Part shown: positions 7,283 to 14,888 of the stretch, piece by piece
How the letters are laid out: each line of letters opens with the position of its first letter
Numbering within the stretch: position 1 is the stretch's first letter
DNA from: JBEPVZ01 sp041690695
GTDB lineage: Bacteria > Patescibacteriota > Microgenomatia > Daviesbacterales > UBA10151
Assembly: GCA_041690695.1 (NCBI GenBank)
Contig: JBEPVZ010000011.1
Location: 1 to 34,696 of the forward strand
Direction: 5' to 3'
DNA length: 34,696 bases
Notes under the pieces: model-generated
What the model saw: only the letters and a program-made list of their open reading frames with translations
Told to the model about the DNA's origin: nothing
The model's database searches: none
Program-made: the position numbers and the translations under genes

Positions 7283-7878
7283 GCGGCTTCTTGATAGACG
7301 AGATGGTGAGCTGCGGACAGAAATCGCTCACGGCCGATTGAACTAGTAATCTTATTAGCTGTCGCTCGACCTTCTGCTAAATAGGCTTCAGGGCGGATAT
7401 GTCCTCCTGATTGTTGAGACAATACTTGGGCGGCATACCTAGCTTGAGCCATATCTGAACCGGTACCACCAGTATCGGTCCCTCCGACGACAGCGGCTGA
7501 ACCACCTCCATAGGCGATCGCAATCATCTTCCTTAATTTATCAATCGGATTACCAATACTGGCTAAGCTAAATTCGGTCACACCTAAGTTGTCAGCTGCT
7601 AAGTTTGGGATAGCAGTGATTCGTTTGTTAATACCACCTAAGGCAGAAACCGTAAACCAATGTCCAAATTCATGGACACCAGTAGAAACCCGTTGCTTAT
7701 GCTCACGAATGGTATTTTGAGAGAGTTTTATAACTTCACTCCATTTATAAAAACCGAAGCGAATTCTTTCGTTAACAAAGTCTTGAAGATCTGAAGGTAA
7801 GTTTACAACTTTTTCCCAAGCCATTTGCTCAGGCGAGTAATGGGACAGTTGTTCAAACGGAAAGCCTTCTCTTTCCAT
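7279..7878 (-). CDS. Stand-alone M41-like (FtsH-type) zinc peptidase
   Basis: The 199-residue soluble protein contains the zinc-peptidase motif HEFGH (H69, E70, H73) in the sequence GVHEFGHWF. After it come features of the FtsH peptidase domain: KRITAIPN corresponding to the KVTIIPRG stretch, a glycine-rich AIAYGGGSAAVVGG like the LLGGRAAEE helix, and GTGSDMAQA like the TGAxNDLxxAT segment, in which D142 would be the third zinc ligand. There is no AAA+ ATPase module and no transmembrane helix, both of which FtsH has. The start is supported by a perfect extended -10 six bases upstream. It follows the MacAB-like operon on the same strand. The domain assignment is from motif order, and activity is inferred. 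Confidence 0.75.
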   Translation of the reverse strand: MEREGFPFEQLSHYSPEQMAWEKVVNLPSDLQDFVNERIRFGFYKWSEVIKLSQNTIREHKQRVSTGVHEFGHWFTVSALGGINKRITAIPNLAADNLGVTEFSLASIGNPIDKLRKMIAIAYGGGSAAVVGGTDTGGTGSDMAQARYAAQVLSQQSGGHIRPEAYLAEGRATANKITSSIGRERFLSAAHHLVYQEAA

Positions 7879-7884
7879 GCCCGA

Positions 7885-7893
7885 ATTATACCA
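7885..7893 (-). promoter_or_regulatory. Extended -10 (TGG-TATAAT), predicted leaderless start for the M41-like gene
   Basis: A perfect TATAAT with a TGG extension ends 6 bases before the ATG at 7878. It lies in the 17-base gap after the ABC permease gene, so the peptidase has its own promoter even though it could also be read through from the operon. Confidence 0.6.
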
Positions 7894-7895
7894 TA

Positions 7896-9086
7896 TTACT
7901 CGTATCTGAGTGCCTGGATTGGATTAAGCCTTGAGGCTCGGATGGCGGGGGCGACGCCAAAGACAATTCCAACTAACATTGAGAATCCAAATGATAGGGC
8001 GATTGAATAGAGTGGCACGGTTGTTGTAATAAAGTGTCCAACCGCAAACGAGATTAAGACTCCTAAAATTATGCCGATGACGCCTCCTAAACAAGATAAG
8101 CTAATCGCTTCAACTAAAAATTGATTTCGGATCGCTTCGGGTGTCGCGCCTAAAGCTTTTCGTAAACCAATCTCACGAGTTCGTTCAGTGACCGAGACCA
8201 ACATAATATTCATAATCCCAATTCCGCCCACTAAGAGTGAAATAGCCGTAATTCCGCCGAGCGCTAAAGTTAAAACACCGGTAATCTGGGAGATCGTCGA
8301 CAAGGTTTGCTCTTGAGTCAGAATACTAAAGTCATCTTCAGTTAAGCGCTTTTTTAAGATAGTGATAGCGTGAGCTTGAACTTGTTTAACATTGTCAGCA
8401 TTGGCAGCTGAAATATAGATAGTATTTAAATTTTGAATCCCGAACTGCTTTTGAGCTGCATTCAATGGGACGAAAACAGAGTTATCCTCATCAATTCCAA
8501 AGGTTGAGCCCCTAGCGGCTGCGACTCCGATAACCGTATATTTTAATCCGGCCAGGTCAATTCGCTTATCAATTGGATCGGCACCATTGAAGATATCTTT
8601 TAAGACTGTTTGACCGATAACCGCCACTCGTTTGCCTGAATCAGTTTCAGAGAGGTTGAAAAACTGGCCTTGGCTAAACTTAATTGAGATTAGCTTTGGA
8701 TAATTGGCTTCGACTCCAAAAACCGTCACGTCTTTGTCACTATTACGGCCAAATTCTAGTGTACCCGTTCGTTGAATAACCGCTGAAACTTCGGCCGTTG
8801 TCCCTAAGCCTTTTTTTAAGTCAGTCGCATCTTGGAGAATTAATCGGTTGGCTTGGACTCCGCCAGGACTTCGACCACCACCAATCTTTCCCGGAATAAC
8901 GAACATTAGGTTTGATCCCAAACCTTCAATTTGACCGGTAATATAGCTTTTTAAGCCAGTGACCAGCGAGATTAGAATGATAATCGTCATAACTCCGATA
9001 ACGATTCCTAAAATAGTTAAAAACGATCTTAATCGGTTGGTCAAAATGGCAGTTAATGAAGTTCTAAAAGTTTCAATAAGGTCCAT
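7896..9086 (-). CDS. MacB/FtsX-type ABC permease
   Basis: The 396-residue protein has one N-terminal transmembrane helix (after the RLRSFLTILGIVIGV stretch, about 18-45), a large extracytoplasmic MacB_PCD-type domain (about 50-265), then three C-terminal helices with the cytoplasmic motif TERTREIGLRKALGA. This is the MacB-family mechanotransmission permease; unlike full MacB, the ATPase is a separate gene. The ATG overlaps the stop of the ATPase gene by one base, so the two are coupled. It is the last gene of the adaptor-ATPase-permease operon. Substrates in this family are peptides, antibiotics or lipoproteins; nothing here identifies which. Confidence 0.88.
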   Translation of the reverse strand: MDLIETFRTSLTAILTNRLRSFLTILGIVIGVMTIIILISLVTGLKSYITGQIEGLGSNLMFVIPGKIGGGRSPGGVQANRLILQDATDLKKGLGTTAEVSAVIQRTGTLEFGRNSDKDVTVFGVEANYPKLISIKFSQGQFFNLSETDSGKRVAVIGQTVLKDIFNGADPIDKRIDLAGLKYTVIGVAAARGSTFGIDEDNSVFVPLNAAQKQFGIQNLNTIYISAANADNVKQVQAHAITILKKRLTEDDFSILTQEQTLSTISQITGVLTLALGGITAISLLVGGIGIMNIMLVSVTERTREIGLRKALGATPEAIRNQFLVEAISLSCLGGVIGIILGVLISFAVGHFITTTVPLYSIALSFGFSMLVGIVFGVAPAIRASRLNPIQALRYE

Positions 9087-9754
9087 TATTTTTCAATCTT
9101 TCCGTCTTTAACATGAATAACCCGTTTAGCTTGCTTTGCAATTGATAAGTCGTGGGTAATTAAGATAACGGTTTTACCTTTTTGATGTAAATCTCGAAAT
9201 AGGTCCATAATTTCAGTGCCACTTTTGGTGTCTAAATTACCGGTTGGTTCATCTGCTAGGATGATTTCGGGATTAGTTACTAAGGCTCGGGCGATCGCGA
9301 CCCGTTGTTGCTGCCCTCCGGAGAGTTGGCTAGGAGTAGATTTAATTTTATCGCCTAAGCCAACAATACTCAGTTCCTTTTGGGCTCTGTCCATTCTACT
9401 CGCCCGATCGACACCCGCATAAATGAGGGGTAATGCGACATTTACAATGGCTGGAGTTCGGCCCAGCAAATTAAAGCTTTGAAAAACAAAGCCGATCTTC
9501 TTATTGCGGAGGAGCGCTAAGGACTTTTCCTTGAGTCGGGAAGTATCTTGGTGATCTAAGACATAGGAACCAGACGAAGGTTGATCTAAAAGTCCAATAA
9601 TATGCATAAGGGTTGATTTACCTGAACCGGATGGTCCTGTAATTGCGACAAACTCTCCGACATCAATACTTAAATTAATATCTGATAAGGCTTGAAAAGT
9701 GACATCTTCGCTTTGGTAGACTTTATTAACATTGGTTAGTTGGACGAGAGCCAT
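9086..9754 (-). CDS. MacB/LolD-type ABC transporter ATPase
   Basis: The 222-residue ATPase has Walker A GPSGSGKST (40-48), Q-loop FQSFNLL, signature LSGGQQQR (from 144), Walker B ILADEPTGNLD (from 165) and H-loop THD. The FNLL after the Q-loop and the SGGQQQRVAIARAL run are characteristic of the MacB/LolD family. It lies between the adaptor gene (4-base gap) and the permease gene (1-base overlap), completing an ABC exporter. A short AAAGG lies about 9 bases before the ATG. Confidence 0.93.
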   Translation of the reverse strand: MALVQLTNVNKVYQSEDVTFQALSDINLSIDVGEFVAITGPSGSGKSTLMHIIGLLDQPSSGSYVLDHQDTSRLKEKSLALLRNKKIGFVFQSFNLLGRTPAIVNVALPLIYAGVDRASRMDRAQKELSIVGLGDKIKSTPSQLSGGQQQRVAIARALVTNPEIILADEPTGNLDTKSGTEIMDLFRDLHQKGKTVILITHDLSIAKQAKRVIHVKDGKIEK

Positions 9755-9758
9755 TAAG

Positions 9759-10841
9759 TTAACCTTTAGACGGTTTCGGCGATTCTAAAACGCTCGGGTT
9801 TTGAACAATTGTTTGACCATTGCTTAGTCCACTCGTAATTTCGACATCCGTATCTGATTTTAAACCGGTGGTGACTTTGACACTTTTATATCCGCCTGGT
9901 GTTTGAACCATAACGGTGTTGTCATCTAAGAGCGCTTCTTGGGGAATGATTAAGACCTGATCTTTTTGGGCCGTGATAATAGTGGCTTGACCGTTTAAGC
10001 CATCAATTTTACTAATCGATTGATCATCTAATTTAATTTTAACGGTTATAGCGGTTGCTCCGTTTGAGGTTGTATGGGTGACTGGTAAGATCTCAACAAC
10101 CTGACCGGTAAAGATCTGATCACCGTAAGCATTTAAGGTTACTTCAGTTTTCTGACCAAGTTTGACTTGACCAATATCTGATTCATCAACATCGGCTTCA
10201 AAAACAATAGTTCCAAAATCCACAACTTTGGCAATAATATCGGTCGGACTAACAATCTGACCTGGCTGGAGATTAGTATTGGTAACAACTCCAGCAATTG
10301 GCGAGATGATAATGGCATCCTGGAAATTACGCTCGGCGGCTTTAACCGAGTCATAAGCATCATTTGAAGTTGATTCAGCATTCATTCTGGCCTGACGTTG
10401 AGTTTCAGTTTCGTTATTTGAGCCGACATTCGAAAATCCACCGTTACCATATTGAGAGAGATGAATATCATCGATCACCTTTTGGGTGGTGGCTTGAGCC
10501 GAGGATAGGTTATTTTGGGCTTGATTTAGAGCAATTGATAAATCTTGGGTGTCAAGTGCGGCAATTTGGTCATTTTTTTGGACCATTTGGCCTTGCTTGA
10601 CATCAAGTTCGGCTAATTTACCGGTTCCTTTAAAATGAAGACTGGCGCTAGCGGAGCCTGTTAAAATTCCCGAAGTTGAAACTTCAACTCGAATTGAGCC
10701 TTGAGTGACTTGACCTAATTCCGGTAGGGGTTTCTTGGCATTTTGTTTTTGAAAGATAAATACTCCGACAATTAGCAAAATAATTAAGATTAGCCAAAAC
10801 TTTTTACTTTTGAAGATTGATAACTTTTTTAATAAATTCAT
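9759..10841 (-). CDS. MacA/HlyD-family membrane-fusion (adaptor) protein
   Basis: This is a 360-residue protein with one N-terminal transmembrane helix (about 12-29). After it come a lipoyl-like first half, an alpha-helical hairpin rich in Gln and Ala (about 95-175), the second lipoyl half (IISPIAGVVTNTNLQPGQIV), a beta-barrel domain and a C-terminal membrane-proximal domain. This is the order of MacA-type adaptors. It heads the operon with a MacB-like ATPase and permease. In a diderm the adaptor docks to TolC; no outer-membrane partner is seen here, and monoderm bacteria use similar three-gene systems without one. Divergent from tsaB, with which it shares promoter sequence. Confidence 0.88.
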   Translation of the reverse strand: MNLLKKLSIFKSKKFWLILIILLIVGVFIFQKQNAKKPLPELGQVTQGSIRVEVSTSGILTGSASASLHFKGTGKLAELDVKQGQMVQKNDQIAALDTQDLSIALNQAQNNLSSAQATTQKVIDDIHLSQYGNGGFSNVGSNNETETQRQARMNAESTSNDAYDSVKAAERNFQDAIIISPIAGVVTNTNLQPGQIVSPTDIIAKVVDFGTIVFEADVDESDIGQVKLGQKTEVTLNAYGDQIFTGQVVEILPVTHTTSNGATAITVKIKLDDQSISKIDGLNGQATIITAQKDQVLIIPQEALLDDNTVMVQTPGGYKSVKVTTGLKSDTDVEITSGLSNGQTIVQNPSVLESPKPSKG

Positions 10842-10864
10842 TATGGCAGTCTACTCGTTAAGTC

Positions 10865-10872
10865 ATTATACT
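10865..10872. promoter_or_regulatory. Overlapping divergent -10 boxes between the exporter operon and tsaB
   Basis: The octamer ATTATACT contains TATACT on the plus strand (10867-10872, 11 bases before the tsaB ATG) and TATAAT on the minus strand (10870-10865, 23 bases before the adaptor ATG). Either strand could direct transcription; they could not be bound at once. No strong -35 is seen on either side. Confidence 0.45.
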
Positions 10873-10883
10873 TGAGTTTAGCA

Positions 10884-11192
10884 ATGAAAAATACCTTAAT
10901 AATTGACACCACCGCTCAATCTGAAATAATTGTTGAACTTAAGACTGACGACAAAAATTTAGTCGAAAAATCAGGTCAACGGTTTGGTAGCCAAGTCTTA
11001 CTTGGTTTAATTGATCAGGTTTTGCGAAAGGCTCAGATCGATAAATCTGACTTAACCGAAGTTAAAGTTATGACCGGTCCAGGTTCTTTTACAGGTATTC
11101 GAGTTGGGGTGGCGGTCGCGAATGCTTTAGGCTATGCCTTAAAGATTCCGGTTAATGGTAAGATAAGAGAAGATCAACTTATATATAGTTAA
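10884..11192 (+). CDS. tsaB: Short TsaB-like protein (N-terminal lobe only)
   Basis: TsaB partners TsaD and TsaE in making the t6A modification on ANN-decoding tRNAs. The visible signatures are the N-terminal strand LIIDTT and, later, MTGPGSFTGIRVGVAVANALG, which is diagnostic of TsaB. But the protein is only 102 residues, less than half of the usual about 220: it ends shortly after that motif and lacks the second lobe. The ATG at 10884 is chosen over an in-frame TTG at 10872 because that TTG overlaps the -10 box. The next gene begins 1 base after the stop, leaving no room for a frameshifted remainder. It may be a natural lineage-specific short form or a degraded gene. Confidence 0.8.
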   Translation: MKNTLIIDTTAQSEIIVELKTDDKNLVEKSGQRFGSQVLLGLIDQVLRKAQIDKSDLTEVKVMTGPGSFTGIRVGVAVANALGYALKIPVNGKIREDQLIYS

Positions 11193-11193
11193 G

Positions 11194-12060
11194 ATGTCAG
11201 CCCGTAATTTTTTTCTGCCACATCCTAAAACCCATCGCAAGGCCTATTTAATCTCCGGCCATGCGATCTTAGCCTATATCGCTCTTTTTCTAGTTCTTCA
11301 AATCTTCTTTAAAGTTGCTTCTCATATTAATCCTCAAATTTTAGGAGTTTCTTCAAATGTAACCGTTTCAGATCTAATAAATTTAACTAATCAACAGCGC
11401 CAAGCTCAAGGTCTGACTCCGGTGAAAGAAAATACTGAGCTTGATCAAGCGGCAGAAGCTAAAGCTCAGAATATGTTTACTGAAAATTACTGGGCTCACT
11501 ATTCACCGTCTGGTAAAGATCCATGGGGCTTTATTTTAGGTTCCGGTTATAAATTTAGTTATGCTGGTGAAAATTTAGCTCGAAATTTTTATAATTCAAA
11601 AGATGTTGTTGATGCTTGGATGGCTTCACCTTCCCATAAAGCTAACCTTTTGAATAGTCATTATCAAGACGTTGGCATGGCGGTTGAAGAAGGGACGTTG
11701 CTTGGTCAACCAACCATTTTAGTTGTCCAGGAATTTGGAGCTCCGCCGGACGCTTTAGCAGAGGCTCCAACCACCCAGCAACCTCCGACTGAAGTTCATC
11801 AAGCGACTCAAAACACCTTAGCGGTTAATGCTTCTAATCCGAGCTTAAATGTCGCCAACTTGAAGATTGATCCTTATCAGACAGTTCGGATTGTTGGCCT
11901 AGGACTGGTTCTCTCTTTTGGGGGATTATTAGCCCTCGATTTCTTAGTTCTCAAAAAGCGGGGAGTTTACGCCGTTAATGGTCGTCACTTACCTCATTTT
12001 GCAATTTTATCAGTGGCCAGTGTGGCCTTATTAACGTTAGGTCCGGGTAAAATTATATGA
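11194..12060 (+). CDS. CAP/SCP-domain membrane protein
   Basis: The 288-residue protein has an N-terminal transmembrane helix (about 23-43), an extracytoplasmic CAP (SCP/PR-1, YkwD-like) domain (about 57-183), a Pro/Thr/Gln-rich linker, and two C-terminal helices (about 231-255 and 267-284). The CAP domain shows the expected residues: H102 in AHYSP, E126 in GENLA, H148 in SPSHKANLL, and the terminal VQEFG. The position of the domain predicts a cell-surface location. Function in bacteria is poorly known; wall binding or sterol/lipid binding have been proposed for the family. It ends with a 4-base ATGA overlap with the next gene. Confidence 0.88.
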   Translation: MSARNFFLPHPKTHRKAYLISGHAILAYIALFLVLQIFFKVASHINPQILGVSSNVTVSDLINLTNQQRQAQGLTPVKENTELDQAAEAKAQNMFTENYWAHYSPSGKDPWGFILGSGYKFSYAGENLARNFYNSKDVVDAWMASPSHKANLLNSHYQDVGMAVEEGTLLGQPTILVVQEFGAPPDALAEAPTTQQPPTEVHQATQNTLAVNASNPSLNVANLKIDPYQTVRIVGLGLVLSFGGLLALDFLVLKKRGVYAVNGRHLPHFAILSVASVALLTLGPGKII

Positions 12061-12296
12061 AGAAAATGTCTCGAAAATACTCGATTGTAATAATGGGTCT
12101 AATCTTTTCAGGACTTCTATTTGTTTTTCGTGGTCAAGGTTTAATTGAATTTGAAATTTTAACTGGTGCCGTCATCCTTTATATTGGCTGGGCGCTGATT
12201 CATCATCATTTTGATAAGAGTTTGACGGTTGAGGTTATAATAGAATATATTCTGATCGCTGCCTTAATCTTAATTATGTCTGAAGGGCTTATTTAA
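12057..12296 (+). CDS. Small three-helix membrane protein
   Basis: The 79-residue protein is almost all hydrophobic, with three predicted helices (about 8-25, 33-49 and 57-77) separated by short loops, one of which holds HHHFDKS. It overlaps the CAP-domain gene by 4 bases and precedes rmlA by 4, so it is embedded in the transcription unit. No family was recognised. An internal ATG at 12066 is possible. Its position suggests a role at the membrane near the CAP protein or the glycan machinery, but there is no direct evidence. Confidence 0.7.
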   Translation: MKKMSRKYSIVIMGLIFSGLLFVFRGQGLIEFEILTGAVILYIGWALIHHHFDKSLTVEVIIEYILIAALILIMSEGLI

Positions 12297-12300
12297 ATAC

Positions 12301-13023
12301 ATGAAAGGTGTTATTCTCGCTGGCGGTCTCGGCACTCGACTTTACCCCCTAACTCACGCTACTAATAAGCATCTTTTGCCGGTTTTTGATAAGCCGATGG
12401 TTTTTTATCCAATTGCGACTTTGGTTAAGGCGGGTATTACTGATATTTTAATTGTGGTTGGAGGACCGCACGCTGGTCATTTCCTATCCGTACTTCAAAA
12501 TGGTAAAGATCTAGGAGTTACCCACTTAGAATTTGCTTATCAAGATGATAAGAAAAAAGGGATTGCAGATGCCTTGTCTTTAGCTGAAAGTTTTGTCGAA
12601 AAAGATAATGTCGCGGTTATATTGGGGGACAATACTACTGACTCAGATATTTCTGGTCCAGTCAATGAATTTAAAAATGGGGCAGCTATCTTTATTAAAG
12701 AAGTGCCAGATCCAGAACGTTTTGGTGTTCCAACTTTTGATCCGAGTGACTTAACTAAGGTTATTAAAATTACGGAAAAACCATCTTCACCAGAGAGTAA
12801 CTTTGCCGTAACTGGTTTATATCTTTACGATAATAAAGTTTTCGATATTATAAAAAATATGGAACCGTCAGCCCGAGGTGAATATGAAATTACGGATGTT
12901 AATAATGAATATATTAAACAAGACCAATTAGTGGCTCATAAATTAAAAGGTTATTGGCGTGATGCTGGGACTTTCCAGACCCTTTTTGAAGCCAATAATT
13001 ATTGGGCAAAAAAACAATCATGA
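12301..13023 (+). CDS. rmlA: Glucose-1-phosphate thymidylyltransferase-like nucleotidyltransferase
   Basis: This enzyme joins dTTP and glucose-1-phosphate to give dTDP-glucose, the first step of dTDP-rhamnose synthesis. The 240-residue protein starts with the nucleotidyltransferase signature GGLGTRLYPLT (8-18), then NKHLLPVFDKPM. LGDNT is the typical metal/sugar-binding segment, and ITEKP, GLYLYD and the GTFQTLFEAN near the end are RmlA-specific. It is about 50 residues shorter than classical RmlA because it stops after the core domain, as in the short RmlA group. The stop overlaps the rmlB ATG (ATGA). Neighbours rmlB and the epimerase/reductase support the pathway. Confidence 0.9.
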   Translation: MKGVILAGGLGTRLYPLTHATNKHLLPVFDKPMVFYPIATLVKAGITDILIVVGGPHAGHFLSVLQNGKDLGVTHLEFAYQDDKKKGIADALSLAESFVEKDNVAVILGDNTTDSDISGPVNEFKNGAAIFIKEVPDPERFGVPTFDPSDLTKVIKITEKPSSPESNFAVTGLYLYDNKVFDIIKNMEPSARGEYEITDVNNEYIKQDQLVAHKLKGYWRDAGTFQTLFEANNYWAKKQS

Positions 13024-14027
13024 GGATTTTAGTTACAGGTGGAGCTGGATTTATCGGCTCAAACTTTATTCGCTATTGGTTAAAAAATCATCCTGATGAC
13101 GAGGTTATCAATTTTGATAAATTAACCTATGCGGGACATTTAGAGTCACTCAAAGATCTCGCTGACAATCCACATTATAAATTTATCCAAGGGGATATTT
13201 GCGATCCGACTGCTGTTGCGGCAGCGACTGCGGGTATTGATACGGTCGTTCATTTTGCAGCTGAATCTCATGTTGATCGGTCAATCATTGATCCGATGCT
13301 ATTTGTTAAAACTAATTTATTAGGAACAGCGACCGTTCTAAATGCGGCACTCGAGGCTAAAGTCAAAAGATTTCACCACGTTTCAACTGATGAAGTTTTT
13401 GGTCACCTGGGACCAGAGGATCCGGCCTTTAATGAAGATACAAATTATCGCCCGAGAACTCCTTACTCGGCTTCAAAAGCCGGTTCTGATTTACTAGTTC
13501 GAAGTTATTTTGAAACTTATAACTTACCAATTACAATTACTAATTGTGCGAATAATTTTGGCCCATATCATGATCCTGAAAAATTAATCCCTCGTTTTAT
13601 AACTAATTTATTACTGAATCAAAAAGTGCCACTTATGGGTCATGGTCAAAATATCAGACCTTGGTTATATGTTGAAGATCATTGTCGGGGCATAGAACTA
13701 GTTTTAGAAAAAGGGGTTTTGGGTGAAACCTATTGTATTGGCGGCGAGGAAAAAACCAATAAACAAGTCACGGAGATGATTTTAAAACTGCTTGGAAAGA
13801 ACGATTCAATGATTGAGTATGTTGAAGATCGATTAGGTCATGATTTTCGCTATGCTTTGGATTCTTCAAAGATAATGAAATTGGGTTGGAAACCAGAACA
13901 TGATTTTTCAGAATGGTTAACTAAAACGGTTGAATGGTATAAAGCTAACGATTGGTGGTGGCAGCCACTTAAAAAGGATCGACCGAATGTTGATCGTACC
14001 TCGCAAAAGGATTATAGTGGAAAATAA
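13020..14027 (+). CDS. rmlB: dTDP-glucose 4,6-dehydratase
   Basis: This is an extended SDR enzyme that turns dTDP-glucose into dTDP-4-keto-6-deoxyglucose. In 335 residues it shows the NAD-binding GGAGFIG (7-13), AESHVDRSI, STDEVFG with the catalytic T123-D124-E125 triad, YSASK with Y149 and K153, and NCANNFGPYH, all RmlB markers. The ATG at 13020 overlaps the rmlA stop. An in-frame TTG 18 bases upstream was not used because it would lie inside rmlA and spoil the usual N-terminus. The C-terminal SSKIMKLGWKPEHDF is also characteristic. Confidence 0.95.
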   Translation: MRILVTGGAGFIGSNFIRYWLKNHPDDEVINFDKLTYAGHLESLKDLADNPHYKFIQGDICDPTAVAAATAGIDTVVHFAAESHVDRSIIDPMLFVKTNLLGTATVLNAALEAKVKRFHHVSTDEVFGHLGPEDPAFNEDTNYRPRTPYSASKAGSDLLVRSYFETYNLPITITNCANNFGPYHDPEKLIPRFITNLLLNQKVPLMGHGQNIRPWLYVEDHCRGIELVLEKGVLGETYCIGGEEKTNKQVTEMILKLLGKNDSMIEYVEDRLGHDFRYALDSSKIMKLGWKPEHDFSEWLTKTVEWYKANDWWWQPLKKDRPNVDRTSQKDYSGK

Positions 14028-14030
14028 TTT

Positions 14031-14873
14031 ATGAAGATTTTAGTTGTTGGTAAAGGTTATATTGGTCAGCGTTGTATTGATGCTTGGGGAGAGGAAGCTA
14101 TTGTTGGGGAAGGTCATATAACTTCGGTTGATGAGGCCCTAAATTTAATTGATAAACATCACCCAGATGTGGTTTTTAACGCTGCCGGCGTTCGAGGTAA
14201 ACCGAATGTTGATTGGTGCGAAACACATCAATATGAGACTTATCAAGGTAATGTTGTTTTACCATTTAATTTAGCGACGGCTTGCAAAGAACGACAACTT
14301 TACATGCTGCATATTGGTTCCGGCTGTGTCTTTTATGGTGAATCGCCTGATCCGAAGGGCTGGAAAGAAGATGATTTTGCCAATCCAATTGCCTATTATT
14401 CAAAGTGTAAATATGCAGCCGATTTAGCATTAGGTAGTTTATCAAATGTTGGAGTAGCCAGAATTCGGGTACCGCTTGATGATAGGCCATATCCCGGTAA
14501 TATTATTGATAAGTTAGCGGCTTATCCGAAAATTATTGATGTTTCAAATAGTCTAACTGTCATTCCAGATATGATCTCAGTTTTTCATCAGCTTTTAGAA
14601 AAGAAAGCGAGCGGAATTTTTCATGTTACCAATCCCGGAGCGATTGAATATAAAGAATTAATGGCACTTTATAAAAGATTGGTTGATCCAAATCAAACGA
14701 ACGAATGGATTAATGAAGACGATCTTGTTAGCCAAGGTTTAACTACTAAGAAAAGGTCTACCAATCGTTTGCAGTCGGCTAATCTTGAAAAAATTGGAAT
14801 ACATATGCCAGAAATACATGGAGCGGTTGAAGGGGCGATGGAAGATTACTCTAAAAATAAATCCAACTCTTAA
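14031..14873 (+). CDS. Bifunctional NRS/ER-like dTDP-4-keto-6-deoxyglucose 3,5-epimerase/4-reductase
   Basis: The 280-residue SDR protein closely resembles the plant and fungal NRS/ER enzyme (also the C-terminal domain of plant RHM), which does both the epimerase and reductase steps of rhamnose synthesis. Markers are the NAD(P) motif GKGYIG (7-12), FNAAGVRGKPNVDWCE (about 49-64), GSGCVF with C99 where RmlD has an Asp, Y123/K127 as the YxxxK pair, and a Lys at 161 in NIIDKLAAY. In Arabidopsis NRS/ER the equivalent Cys and Lys are the epimerase residues (from memory). It follows rmlA and rmlB, and no rmlC is present in the window, so it would finish dTDP-L-rhamnose alone. Plain RmlD is the alternative. 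Confidence 0.8.
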   Translation: MKILVVGKGYIGQRCIDAWGEEAIVGEGHITSVDEALNLIDKHHPDVVFNAAGVRGKPNVDWCETHQYETYQGNVVLPFNLATACKERQLYMLHIGSGCVFYGESPDPKGWKEDDFANPIAYYSKCKYAADLALGSLSNVGVARIRVPLDDRPYPGNIIDKLAAYPKIIDVSNSLTVIPDMISVFHQLLEKKASGIFHVTNPGAIEYKELMALYKRLVDPNQTNEWINEDDLVSQGLTTKKRSTNRLQSANLEKIGIHMPEIHGAVEGAMEDYSKNKSNS

Positions 14874-14888
14874 TTTTAAATAATAAAA

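Noticed and set aside
11150..11260. Second half of TsaB in another frame after 11192
   Set aside because: The CAP-domain gene starts at 11194 and its N-terminal helix follows directly; no TsaB-like sequence remains in other frames.
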